NCBI GenBank assembly: GCA_001803235.1
Contig: MHBL01000043.1
Coordinates: 1 to 39,882 of the forward strand
Direction: 5' to 3'
Origin: Lentisphaerae bacterium RIFOXYA12_64_32
Lineage (GTDB): Bacteria > Verrucomicrobiota > Lentisphaeria > Oligosphaerales > YB12-FULL-65-16
DNA length: 39,882 bases
Shown here: piece after piece, positions 8,159-15,613 of the stretch
Layout: every line of letters begins with the position of its first letter
How positions within the stretch are numbered: the stretch's first letter is position 1
Made by a program: the position numbers and the translations under genes
Notes under the pieces: generated by a model
The model's database searches: none
Told to the model about the DNA's origin: nothing
Seen by the model: only the letters and a program-made list of their open reading frames with translations

Positions 8159-9367
8159 TCACCCCCGGTCGACCAGGCGCGCCAGGACCCAGCGGTATTC
8201 AGCGGCAATGCTCGCGGTCACGTCCATCCCGCGCAATTCGTCGGGCAGCACGTCGAACGTGTACGTCTCGATCTCGAGATGCGGCACCGCCGTCTCGGCG
8301 AGAGCGCGCGCAAACGCCGCGCCAAGGAGGTCGCCGGTGGAGCAAAGACCGGCGGAGGGCTCGGCGAACAACGGAATGTGGAAGTGGACGCGCCACTGGT
8401 CGCCGGCGCCCCCCCTGCCCTGCTCCCACGCCGCGAGCGCCTCGGGCAGGTCGGGGTACGCCGTAACCCCGCCATGCGCATCCCGCACCTTGACCTGGTG
8501 CAGGTACACGCTCTCGGCAAAGGCCCGTAACCGACCGACCGTGTCACGGCTCGGCGTCCACCCCAGTGCGCAGCCCAACTGCACCTTGGGGACGCGGACT
8601 CCCGCTGCCGCGTACTGCCTCAGGCAGTCCGACGGGTCCTCAAACTCGACCGCCGCGTGCACCGTGTCCAGGCACGCCCCCAGATGCCGGCGCAGGATCT
8701 GTTCCGCCGCGCCGGCACCCAACCCGTGCGCACTCCGCAGGTACGCACCCCCGAGCCGGAACACGCTGTCGTTCAGGAACGTCACGGTCTCCTGGGTCGT
8801 CTCCACCCAGCAGTCGGGTTCCGGTTCCAGCGCCACGACAATCTCCCGCCCGCGCGCCTCTGCAATCCGGTGACAGTGCCACGCCGCCTCCGCCAGGTGC
8901 TTTGCCATTCCGAACACATCCTCATCACCCGAAATCCACGTCCGGTAACTGCCTGGGACAGTCGAGATGCTGCCCATCACGCCGTCCGGCAGCAACCGGC
9001 TCAGGATGTCCGCAAGCTGATTCGTGTAGTCGCGCCGCTCGGGCGCACGCCAATCGGGCCGGTACACGTCCTGCTTGACCGGCGTGCCATGGAACGCCCC
9101 GTACGGAAACCCATTGATCGTGAACGCATACAGCCGCTGGTCCCCCAAAAAGGTGCGGAATTCGCCAAGAACCGTTTCGTCGGCAAGTTGCGCCGCCGCC
9201 ACCGCACTCAGGCGCAGCCCGAGCCCGAACGACTGCCCCGCCGCCACCGCGTCGCGCACGACCAGCGCCTTGTCGCGAATCGCGCGGAAGTTCTCCGGCC
9301 ACGTCTCGCCACGGTGAATGTTCAGGCAGTAGGTCAGGTGAAGCGGAGGATGGTTGCGGATCTGCAT
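8159..9367 (-). CDS. eboE: EboE-type TIM-barrel metabolite traffic protein
   Basis: The predicted protein has 402 residues of the xylose-isomerase-like TIM-barrel superfamily, recognised as EboE by its start (LTYCLNIHRGETW) and by INGFPYGAFHGTPVKQDVY and LLPDGVMGSISTVPGSY. Possible metal ligands are in VALEPEPDCW, the CLDTVHAAVEF segment and HLEIETYT. It is the last gene of the Ebo-type cluster, 350 bp after eboB. Ebo proteins are linked in cyanobacteria to export of a scytonemin precursor; the substrate here is unknown. No Shine-Dalgarno precedes ATG 9367: a heptamer repeat tract abuts the start. The identity is firm, the function open. Confidence 0.85.
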   Translation of the reverse strand: MQIRNHPPLHLTYCLNIHRGETWPENFRAIRDKALVVRDAVAAGQSFGLGLRLSAVAAAQLADETVLGEFRTFLGDQRLYAFTINGFPYGAFHGTPVKQDVYRPDWRAPERRDYTNQLADILSRLLPDGVMGSISTVPGSYRTWISGDEDVFGMAKHLAEAAWHCHRIAEARGREIVVALEPEPDCWVETTQETVTFLNDSVFRLGGAYLRSAHGLGAGAAEQILRRHLGACLDTVHAAVEFEDPSDCLRQYAAAGVRVPKVQLGCALGWTPSRDTVGRLRAFAESVYLHQVKVRDAHGGVTAYPDLPEALAAWEQGRGGAGDQWRVHFHIPLFAEPSAGLCSTGDLLGAAFARALAETAVPHLEIETYTFDVLPDELRGMDVTASIAAEYRWVLARLVDRG

Positions 9368-9370
9368 GGT

Positions 9371-9408
9371 GTTCAGGGCTCAGGGTTCAGGGCTCAGGGT
9401 TCAGGGCT
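9371..9408. repeat. Heptamer tandem repeat against the eboE start
   Basis: About five units of GTTCAGG/GCTCAGG alternate on the plus strand (CCTGAAC/CCTGAGC in the eboE direction). The tract ends 4 nt before the start codon and takes the place where a ribosome binding site should be. Confidence 0.8.
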
Positions 9409-9717
9409 CCGGATAGCGGGGGGCACTCCGGGTGCGTCGGGACCGGATGGAACCCTCGGCAACCATCGAGCGGGCAGCATCACGGTTCACGACACCGAGG
9501 CCCACCAGCACTGCCGTTGACGTCCTCTTCCGTGTCCTCCGCCGCCGTCCGGCTTGCGGCTGGATGGCGGCGGACGGCGTCCGGATCGACGCAGCGCACC
9601 GGGTGCGCTGCGTCGATCCGCAAGGCAATCCCGAAGGGGGTCCGGGGGAAATCAATGACGTCCCCCGGCGGGGTGGCAGGGGCAGCGCCCCGCCTCTGCG
9701 CCCCGCCTCTGCGCAAT
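9409..9717. repeat. Palindrome-rich gap between eboB and eboE
   Basis: It contains a perfect 19-bp inverted repeat with a 1-nt centre (9582-9600, 9602-9620; CGGATCGACGCAGCGCACC arm). A less perfect GC-rich palindrome lies near 9539-9575, a CCGGGGG/CCCCCGG pair near 9642-9668, and a 13-nt direct repeat GCCCCGCCTCTGC twice near 9688-9713. No credible gene. It may be a repeat element inserted in the cluster. Confidence 0.55.
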
Positions 9718-10554
9718 TCACACACGCCACGCGGCGTCCCTGGGCCGGGTGGAACGGAACTTGAACTTTTCGCACTGGCCGAGGAAATAGCACGGGTTGT
9801 TGTAGAACACCGTCTCGATGTGTTCATCTTCGTGCCCGCGCCGCCGCATTTCGACGATTGCGTCGTGCAGCGTGCCCGGGTCCGACGGCCCCCAATCGCC
9901 CGACGCATCGACCATCATGTGATCGATCCCGTAGACTTCGAGCGTGTCCACCACGCGCGCCGGCGAGTTCTTCGTCACCGGGTAAATGGTCATCGAGGTC
10001 CAGAACCCGGCGTCGCGCAGCATCTTCACCGTGTGCTCCTCACAGTGGTCGAAGCATATCTTCTCCGGGTCCACGCCGCCGTGGCCTTTCAGGTACTCCA
10101 GCATCATCTTCGTGCCCTTGAGCTTGTCCTTCAAGTGCGGCGTGTGAATCCAGACCAGCAGTTTCCGTTGCACCGCCAACTCGACCTGCTCCGCGAAGAT
10201 GATCATCTCGTTCTTCGTGTTCAGGTTCAGCCCGATCTCACCAATGCCCAGCACCGTCGGCTTGTCGAGGAACTCCGGGATGAACGCGATCACCTCGCGC
10301 GAGAACTCGACGTCCTCCGCTTCCTTCGGGTTCATCGCCATGTAGCAGTAGTGCTGGATCAGATACTGCGCCGCGCGCTTCGGCTCGAACTCCGAAATAT
10401 GCGTGAAGTAGTCGTGAAACGCCTGCGGTGTGGTGCGGTCATACCCGGACCAGAACGCCGGCTCGCAGCAGGCCACCGTGTGCATGCGCAGCATCCGCTC
10501 GTAGTCCTGCGTCGTGCGCGCAATCATGTGAATGTGCGGTTCGATCACTTTCAC
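9718..10554 (-). CDS. eboB: EboB-type TatD-family metallohydrolase
   Basis: The predicted protein has 278 residues from GTG 10554-10552, chosen because GGAGG (10567-10563) lies 8 nt upstream; the upstream in-frame GTG at 10563 overlaps that site. It is a TatD-like amidohydrolase barrel with metal ligands H7 and H9 (EPHIHM), E106 (GIGEIGLN), H137 (WIHTPH), H170 (FDHCEEH) and D216 (MMVDASGDW). TatD proteins act on phosphodiester or ester bonds; in Ebo clusters the reaction is unknown. The C-terminus (FKFRSTRPRDAAWRV) looks poorly conserved. Neighbours eboD and eboE and the sequence both support EboB. Confidence 0.8.
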   Translation of the reverse strand: MKVIEPHIHMIARTTQDYERMLRMHTVACCEPAFWSGYDRTTPQAFHDYFTHISEFEPKRAAQYLIQHYCYMAMNPKEAEDVEFSREVIAFIPEFLDKPTVLGIGEIGLNLNTKNEMIIFAEQVELAVQRKLLVWIHTPHLKDKLKGTKMMLEYLKGHGGVDPEKICFDHCEEHTVKMLRDAGFWTSMTIYPVTKNSPARVVDTLEVYGIDHMMVDASGDWGPSDPGTLHDAIVEMRRRGHEDEHIETVFYNNPCYFLGQCEKFKFRSTRPRDAAWRV

Positions 10555-10574
10555 GAGCAACACCTCCGAAAGAA

Positions 10575-10693
10575 GGGTTCAGGGTTCAGGGTTCAGGGGG
10601 AATAGATCCGACCGATCCGACGGATCGAATGCCATTGCCGCCCCACGGCATCCCGCCGGCACTGCCTGACACACACCTGACACCTGACACCTC
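10575..10693. repeat. Short tandem repeats upstream of eboB
   Basis: Three tracts follow one another: GGGTTCA three times (10575-10597), an 8-mer-like GATCCGAC series (about 10605-10626), and CACCTGA two to three times (10675-10693). The first lies 8 nt before the eboB ribosome binding site. Confidence 0.75.
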
Positions 10694-10740
10694 ACCCCCA
10701 AGAACCGGTATCCACGAGCAGCGCCAGCGTCCTGGCCGTG

Positions 10741-11418
10741 TCAAAAATTGTCTTCGCCATCTTCATCCGCCCAGTCAAGAGCGTCCGCGTACAATCCGGT
10801 ACGGGGATGGGTTGACATGCCTGTCTTCTTCTTCGCATGGCCGTCGCCAAAAATAACATTGGCGAATCTAAAGTCGTGACAAAACCACGAGTTGGAAACT
10901 CGTTGTGTGTCCATGATCAGGGCCTTCTTACTGCCAATATCAGAGAGACGAGTCAAGTTCGACTCGATTGAACTGTAGTCGTCACGGGTCCCTCTGTACG
11001 AGAAGCACGCGACCTTGCCTGTTCCCCAATTTTGCAGTCCTACAGCAGGACTGTCAATGGTGTAATAATTGGAGTCTGTGCAGAACAGTGATTTTGCCAG
11101 GGCATCTTGTGGACCGGAAATCAGCCTGCCCAGCCCGACGGCTCCCAGGGCCGCCGTATAGTAGTTCACGGTAGGAACGTCGTCGGTTGCAGCGGAATAT
11201 CTGGGCAGCGCGCTCCAGTCGTCCGCGTACACATGAAATGCCGTATACACATTCCTCATGTTGTTCATGCAATCCACACCTTTTACCTGCCGCTTGGACT
11301 CGCTCAGCGCGGGCAGCAGTATCCCCGCGAGTAAAGCGATAATCCCAATAACAACAAGGAGCTCGATCAGCGTGAATGCGTCTGCACGAACACCGTCGGT
11401 TGTGCCGAATCCTACCAT
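10741..11418 (-). CDS. Type II secretion/prepilin-like protein
   Basis: The predicted protein has 225 residues from ATG 11418; AAGAAG lies close upstream. Residues 14-35 carry a prepilin-type N-terminus, FTLIELLVVIGIIALLAGIL, with the key Glu at +5. The residue before the cleavage point is Ala (RADA-FTLIE) rather than the usual Gly. The C-terminal region has HDFRFANVIFGDGHAKK, a variant of the H-X9-DG motif found with the many prepilin-like proteins of PVC bacteria. Its position between two ebo genes, on the same strand, is unusual. It could be an inserted single gene or a cluster component that works at the membrane. Export requires a prepilin peptidase not seen here. Confidence 0.8.
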   Translation of the reverse strand: MVGFGTTDGVRADAFTLIELLVVIGIIALLAGILLPALSESKRQVKGVDCMNNMRNVYTAFHVYADDWSALPRYSAATDDVPTVNYYTAALGAVGLGRLISGPQDALAKSLFCTDSNYYTIDSPAVGLQNWGTGKVACFSYRGTRDDYSSIESNLTRLSDIGSKKALIMDTQRVSNSWFCHDFRFANVIFGDGHAKKKTGMSTHPRTGLYADALDWADEDGEDNF

Positions 11419-11473
11419 TCTTCTTACGATTCCTTGCCGGCCCTTGCCGTTACGCCCTTCCCGATCCGTCTGT

Positions 11474-11731
11474 TCACGCCGGGTCGGAGAACAGGACCTG
11501 CACCTGCTCGGCGCGGTTGCCCTGAGCTTCGCGCAGGATCCGGCACGCCTCGGCGAGCTTGCGCAGTCGCGGATCGCCGGCCACGTCCGTGCCGCCGGCG
11601 GCGCGCTCGATGCGGTCCATGGCCGCCGCCGTTTCCAGCACGGCCGAGCGCATCTCGAGGAAACACATGTCCAGCAGTTGCGCCGCGCTCTTTCGCGGCG
11701 CCAGCGGCCCACTGCGCAAGGGGGTTGACAT
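11474..11731 (-). CDS. Small helical protein inside the Ebo cluster
   Basis: The predicted protein has 85 residues. ATG 11731 is preceded by AGGAGA at 7 nt, a strong start. The sequence predicts two long helices (SAAQLLDMCFLEMRSAVLE, then DPRLRKLAEACRILREA) separated by a short turn, and ends QVQVLFSDPA. No signal peptide or membrane segment. The gene sits 136 bp after eboD and 55 bp before the prepilin-like gene. The family is not named to my knowledge, though the pattern looks like a conserved small protein. It may be a cytoplasmic partner of an Ebo enzyme, which is inference. Confidence 0.65.
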   Translation of the reverse strand: MSTPLRSGPLAPRKSAAQLLDMCFLEMRSAVLETAAAMDRIERAAGGTDVAGDPRLRKLAEACRILREAQGNRAEQVQVLFSDPA

Positions 11732-11867
11732 CTGCAATCTCCTAAACCGGCGTAGCCGGAACCAAGACGAACGTCAAACGCTGAACTTCGAACGTCGAAG
11801 CCCGAAGGCCCCGCGCCCCTCGCCCGGGGACCATCAACCCGAAGACGTCCCGCTTCGCGGCCACGCC

Positions 11868-13091
11868 TCACACCAACGCATCGCCATGCCGCTTCAGGTA
11901 CAGCACGGCTTCCTCGACCAGTCCCGGATCGATGTGATGCACTTCTGTCTTCGTGCCGATCCCGTCGGGCAGCGTGATCGTCAGTACGCCGCCAAGGTGT
12001 TCACGGAAATGGTTCAGGCCTTCGAGAATCTCGAGCTGTCCATCCGCGCTGCGACGCTCCAGCAGTTCGTTCCAAACCGGCAGGCCGCAGTCGGTCAAGC
12101 CCGTGATGATCCGTGCGAACGCCCGCTTGCCGATGAGCCTACGCCGCATGGCGTAGTACGAGTCGAGCGCGATGCCGATCGCCGCGCCCTGGCCGTGTCC
12201 TACCGTGTAGCCGGAGAGCACTTCGATGCGATGTCCCGACCAGTGCCCGAAGTCCAGGGGCCGCGCCGACCCGAACTCGAACGGGTCGCCGGACGTGCGG
12301 ATGTGGTCCAGGTGCAACGCCGCGCAGCGCCGTACGACCTGCTCCATCACGTCCTGACGACGCTCGCGCAGTGCCGAGGCGCTGGCACAGAGGAACTCGA
12401 AGAACGCCACGTCCTTGATGATGGCGACCTTGAACGCCTCGGCCACGCCGCCGATCCAGTCGCGCGGTGCCAGAGTCTGCAGAAACGAGGAGTCATTGAT
12501 CACGGCGAACGGCGGCGCAAACGTGCCGACGAAGTTCTTCTGCCCGTGCTCATCCATGCCGTTCTTCACCCCGACGCCGGCGTCGTTCTGCGCCAGGGTC
12601 GTCGTCGGCAACCGCACCAACCTCAGGCCGCGGTGCACGATGGAGGTCGCGAACCCGACCATGTCCAGAACGCTGCCGCCGCCGATCGCGGCAACGTAGC
12701 TCTGCCGGTCCAGGTGCAGGTTCCCGATCGTCGACATCACATCCCGCACGGGTTCCCAGCCGCGCTTTGCCGCCTCGCCACCCACAATGGCCAGCGGCGG
12801 GGCCGCCAGTTCAAGCTGCTCCGGGTGCGCGTGACAGTAGTCCTTGATCCGCTGCGCCAGTTGCGGATGCGCCTCGGTCACGCCCTGGTCAATGTAGAAC
12901 ACCACCCGATGCCGGCGCCCTTCCCCGAGTCGGTCAAGCGTCGCCGTGAACAACGGATTCTCCGGCGCGAACACGTCCCGCGCAAACACGACGGGATATT
13001 CGAACGCCACCGTAAACCGCTGACGATACACGTCCGGCGCCGCACGGGGCACGCTCGGCCTGGATAGCTTTCTTGTCCGCTTTGCGCTCAT
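11868..13091 (-). CDS. eboD: EboD-type 3-dehydroquinate-synthase-like enzyme
   Basis: The predicted protein has 407 residues of the dehydroquinate synthase fold. It carries GGEAAK (NAD-site loop), AIGGGSVLDMVGF, the substrate loop RLPTTTLAQNDAGVGVKNG, NDSSFLQTL, and the metal-binding LDFGHWSGHRIE and HGQGAAIGI. The usual HGE is HGQ. Start ATG 13091 lies 1 nt after the eboF stop (TGA-A-ATG), so translation is probably coupled. Related enzymes cyclise sugar phosphates; the EboD product is not established. The tight spacing with eboF and matching motifs make the assignment firm. Confidence 0.88.
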   Translation of the reverse strand: MSAKRTRKLSRPSVPRAAPDVYRQRFTVAFEYPVVFARDVFAPENPLFTATLDRLGEGRRHRVVFYIDQGVTEAHPQLAQRIKDYCHAHPEQLELAAPPLAIVGGEAAKRGWEPVRDVMSTIGNLHLDRQSYVAAIGGGSVLDMVGFATSIVHRGLRLVRLPTTTLAQNDAGVGVKNGMDEHGQKNFVGTFAPPFAVINDSSFLQTLAPRDWIGGVAEAFKVAIIKDVAFFEFLCASASALRERRQDVMEQVVRRCAALHLDHIRTSGDPFEFGSARPLDFGHWSGHRIEVLSGYTVGHGQGAAIGIALDSYYAMRRRLIGKRAFARIITGLTDCGLPVWNELLERRSADGQLEILEGLNHFREHLGGVLTITLPDGIGTKTEVHHIDPGLVEEAVLYLKRHGDALV

Positions 13092-13092
13092 T

Positions 13093-14376
13093 TCAATCTG
13101 TGTCCAGCCACCGCTTCACGCCGGCGGCAAGGCCGACCAGGTTCGCAGGCGCCTCGCCCAGGTCGAAGGTTGCCGCCCACGCGACCTCGCGCCCGGTCCC
13201 TGTCCGCCCGTGCGAACCTCGCACGCGTGCCGGGTCCTGGCTCACCGACGGCGGTGGCCAGCCAAAAAACAGTTCGCACGGATCATACCCGGGCTTGCTG
13301 TGAATGTCAACGTGGCTGGCGTAGTCCGGGGCTTCGGCACGGTCCTGCCACCACGGGTACGCGAACCAGGTTCCCTCACGTGCGACCAGCACGAGTTCAC
13401 CGCTGTTCGCATGCGCGACACCACACTCCCGCTGCGCCGTGCGGTCGAGAACGTCCCCGACCCCGTCGCAGGCCCGGAGCACCTCGGCCACACGCGGCAC
13501 GTCCGCCTCTGAGCGGACGTAGACGTGTGCCACCTCATGGTCAACCATGGCAAAGGCACGGCTCGAGTACAGGTCCGGATAGAGCATGCCGCGGACCTTG
13601 CGCGCCTGCATCAACCCCGCCTGCAGCAAGGCACGGTTCGGGAACACCGCCCCGTTCACCCGCGCCATCCGGTAGTCGCCGAAGACCAGCACCTCGTAGC
13701 CCCGATTCCGCGCCGCGTTGAACAATCGGTCGAGTTGCCGCGCCACGGCCGGCCAGGGCGCGGCTTCAGAGCCGGCCTCGCACGCCGCGGTTCGCTGCAA
13801 GTCGTAGTCCAGCGTCGGCAGGTACGTCAAACACAGGTCCGGCGCCACGGCCGGATCCTCGAGCACCGCCACGGTCGCATCGGCAATCCAGTCGCCCACC
13901 CGCACCGAGGCCAACGGCCCCCAGTACTGCCGCAGCTTGAACGGCCCCAGGCGCTCCGCCAGCTTGGCGTAAAGTCCAGGCGGCTGCGAGTAACAGTCCT
14001 GGATCATGCCGCCGTGGTGCTTGTGAATCGGCGCAGGCGACAACACCAGGTCGACATCCTCGCCCAGACTCTGCTGCCAAAACAGCATGCTCACACGGCC
14101 GCCGCACCTCCGGAACCCGCTCCAGATCCGCTCGCCCTGCACCAACGCCGCCGACTGCTCCCAGAACAACGTCCTGCGGAGTCCGCGGAAAAAAAAACCG
14201 TTTGCCACCATGCCGTGCGCCCCGGGCGGCGACGCCGTGCGAAAACTCGCCTGCACCGGGCAGGTCAGCGCCGGGAACACGCTCTGCGTCAAACGGAACG
14301 CCGGCCCGGCCCAGGCAAGCGTACGCCCGAGCGCCGCTACGTCAACGACGAGAAGTTTTTTCCGGCTTTCAGGCAT
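13093..14376 (-). CDS. eboF: EboF-type alkaline-phosphatase-superfamily phosphodiesterase
   Basis: The predicted protein has 427 residues. ATG 14376 was chosen over an upstream in-frame start because conserved sequence begins here (KKLLVVDVAALG). Nucleotide pyrophosphatase/phosphodiesterase features are D12 (first metal), T38 in FPALTCPVQASF (nucleophile position), the GAHGMVANGFFFRG segment, YLPTLDYDLQR, VFGDYRM and VDHEVAHVYV. The DYRM motif replaces the common SDHG. It presumably hydrolyses a phosphodiester or phosphomonoester; no signal peptide is visible, so it is likely cytoplasmic. The gene is coupled to eboD downstream and lies 289 bp from eboC. Confidence 0.8.
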   Translation of the reverse strand: MPESRKKLLVVDVAALGRTLAWAGPAFRLTQSVFPALTCPVQASFRTASPPGAHGMVANGFFFRGLRRTLFWEQSAALVQGERIWSGFRRCGGRVSMLFWQQSLGEDVDLVLSPAPIHKHHGGMIQDCYSQPPGLYAKLAERLGPFKLRQYWGPLASVRVGDWIADATVAVLEDPAVAPDLCLTYLPTLDYDLQRTAACEAGSEAAPWPAVARQLDRLFNAARNRGYEVLVFGDYRMARVNGAVFPNRALLQAGLMQARKVRGMLYPDLYSSRAFAMVDHEVAHVYVRSEADVPRVAEVLRACDGVGDVLDRTAQRECGVAHANSGELVLVAREGTWFAYPWWQDRAEAPDYASHVDIHSKPGYDPCELFFGWPPPSVSQDPARVRGSHGRTGTGREVAWAATFDLGEAPANLVGLAAGVKRWLDTD

Positions 14377-14624
14377 CTCGTTTTCAGGAAATCCTCTATG
14401 GTGCGTCCCGTCACAGGACGCCGGCATGCGCGGGTACACTCGCCGGTAAGCATGCGCAGTGCCCGCCCCTTGATCGCCACCTACAACAGATTGCGAGGCA
14501 TAGCGTTAACCGAACCACGAACCCGACCGGATAGCCTGCCGCACTCCCCAGACCCTGCCCACCGGATGTGCGCCCTGCCCTGGAAATGGGCACCTCCCGG
14601 CCCATCCCTCCGCCCCGTTCGCGC

Positions 14625-14659
14625 TGTCCGTTGGGTCCGTTGGGTCCGTTCCGTCCGGT
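14625..14659. repeat. Nonamer tandem repeat between eboC and eboF
   Basis: About three and a half units of a GTCCGTTGG type lie directly after the eboC stop. The rest of the 14377-14665 gap shows no gene. Confidence 0.75.
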
Positions 14660-14665
14660 TCCACA

Positions 14666-15592
14666 TCAGCTCGCGTAAAACCGCTTTGCCAGCCACCGTG
14701 ACGCGGGCCAACCGCAGAGCACCGCGGCCGCCACCGGCGTCCACAGCGTCCCGCCCACGGCCAGGAGGCATGCCTGCATCAGCAGCAGTCCGCGCAGGAA
14801 CCGTCCGATCGTCTGCTGCACGACACGCGGTTCGGCCTGGTCCCGCAGATACCGCCCGCAGAGTCCTGCCCACAGCACCGCGCCCAGTCCGAGCACCGCA
14901 CCGAGGCACACCATACTGGGCGTCTGAACTCGCGCCAGGCCCCACACAGCCCCGAGCCCTGCGGCCAGGAGTCCCGCCGGGACCCAACGAAACCCACCCA
15001 GCCGGTACGGCCCCGTCTCCTGCGCGGCAATCCGCGTCACCGCCGCCACATACGCGGTCAAACACAGTCCGGCTGCAAGGACGACCGGGGTCCGGAGTCC
15101 GGCCCCGCCCAGCGCGGCGGCGCCCAGCAGCAGGCTCAGCCCGCGGCACAATCCCATGACGAAAGGCCCCGTACTCGAGCAACGCTTCGCCCAGCCGTTG
15201 TACAGCGTCATGCTGGTCAGCAGCAGCGCCGCCACGCACCCCGCACCGTACCCCGCCATGGTAGCGGTCCCCACCCCGCCAGCGGCCAACACCAGCGCCG
15301 CCGCGGTTGCCGCCGCCACGCTGACGCGGCAAGAAGGGATTGGCCGGCCCGGACGTTCGACACGATCCGTTTCCCAGTCACACAGATCATTCTGGATCAG
15401 CCCGGCACAGTAGAGGAGAAGGCTGGCAAGCGCCACCGACACCGCCAAGGCAAGGTCCGTTGCCACACCGCAGGCGATGCCGGCAAGGGCATACCCGGCC
15501 AAGGGGTCTCCGGGGACGGTGAAGAGATTCGGCAACCGCAGCAGTTGCAGCCAGGCGGCCAGGCGATCTGTCCCCGGTGCGTTCCCGTTCAT
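14666..15592 (-). CDS. eboC: EboC-type UbiA-family prenyltransferase
   Basis: The predicted protein has 308 residues and about eight or nine membrane segments. The first prenyl-diphosphate/Mg motif is NDLCDWETD (N68, D69, D72, D76) followed by RPGRPIPS, typical of UbiA. A second, less acidic, cytoplasmic loop follows TLYNGWAK. It starts 21 bp after the SH3-domain gene and is the first gene of the Ebo-type set here. UbiA enzymes attach isoprenoid chains to aromatic acceptors or lipids in the membrane; the acceptor in Ebo pathways is unknown. Context with eboD, eboF, eboB and eboE supports EboC over menaquinone or haem enzymes. Confidence 0.82.
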   Translation of the reverse strand: MNGNAPGTDRLAAWLQLLRLPNLFTVPGDPLAGYALAGIACGVATDLALAVSVALASLLLYCAGLIQNDLCDWETDRVERPGRPIPSCRVSVAAATAAALVLAAGGVGTATMAGYGAGCVAALLLTSMTLYNGWAKRCSSTGPFVMGLCRGLSLLLGAAALGGAGLRTPVVLAAGLCLTAYVAAVTRIAAQETGPYRLGGFRWVPAGLLAAGLGAVWGLARVQTPSMVCLGAVLGLGAVLWAGLCGRYLRDQAEPRVVQQTIGRFLRGLLLMQACLLAVGGTLWTPVAAAVLCGWPASRWLAKRFYAS

Positions 15593-15613
15593 GGTGGTCC
15601 CAACCTCACCGGC

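Noticed and set aside
9371..9408. CRISPR or telomere-like array
   Set aside because: Units are 7 nt with no spacers; it is a simple tandem repeat.
13525..15159. Plus-strand frame of 544 codons across eboF and eboC
   Set aside because: Arg/Pro/His-rich shadow of two recognisable minus-strand genes.
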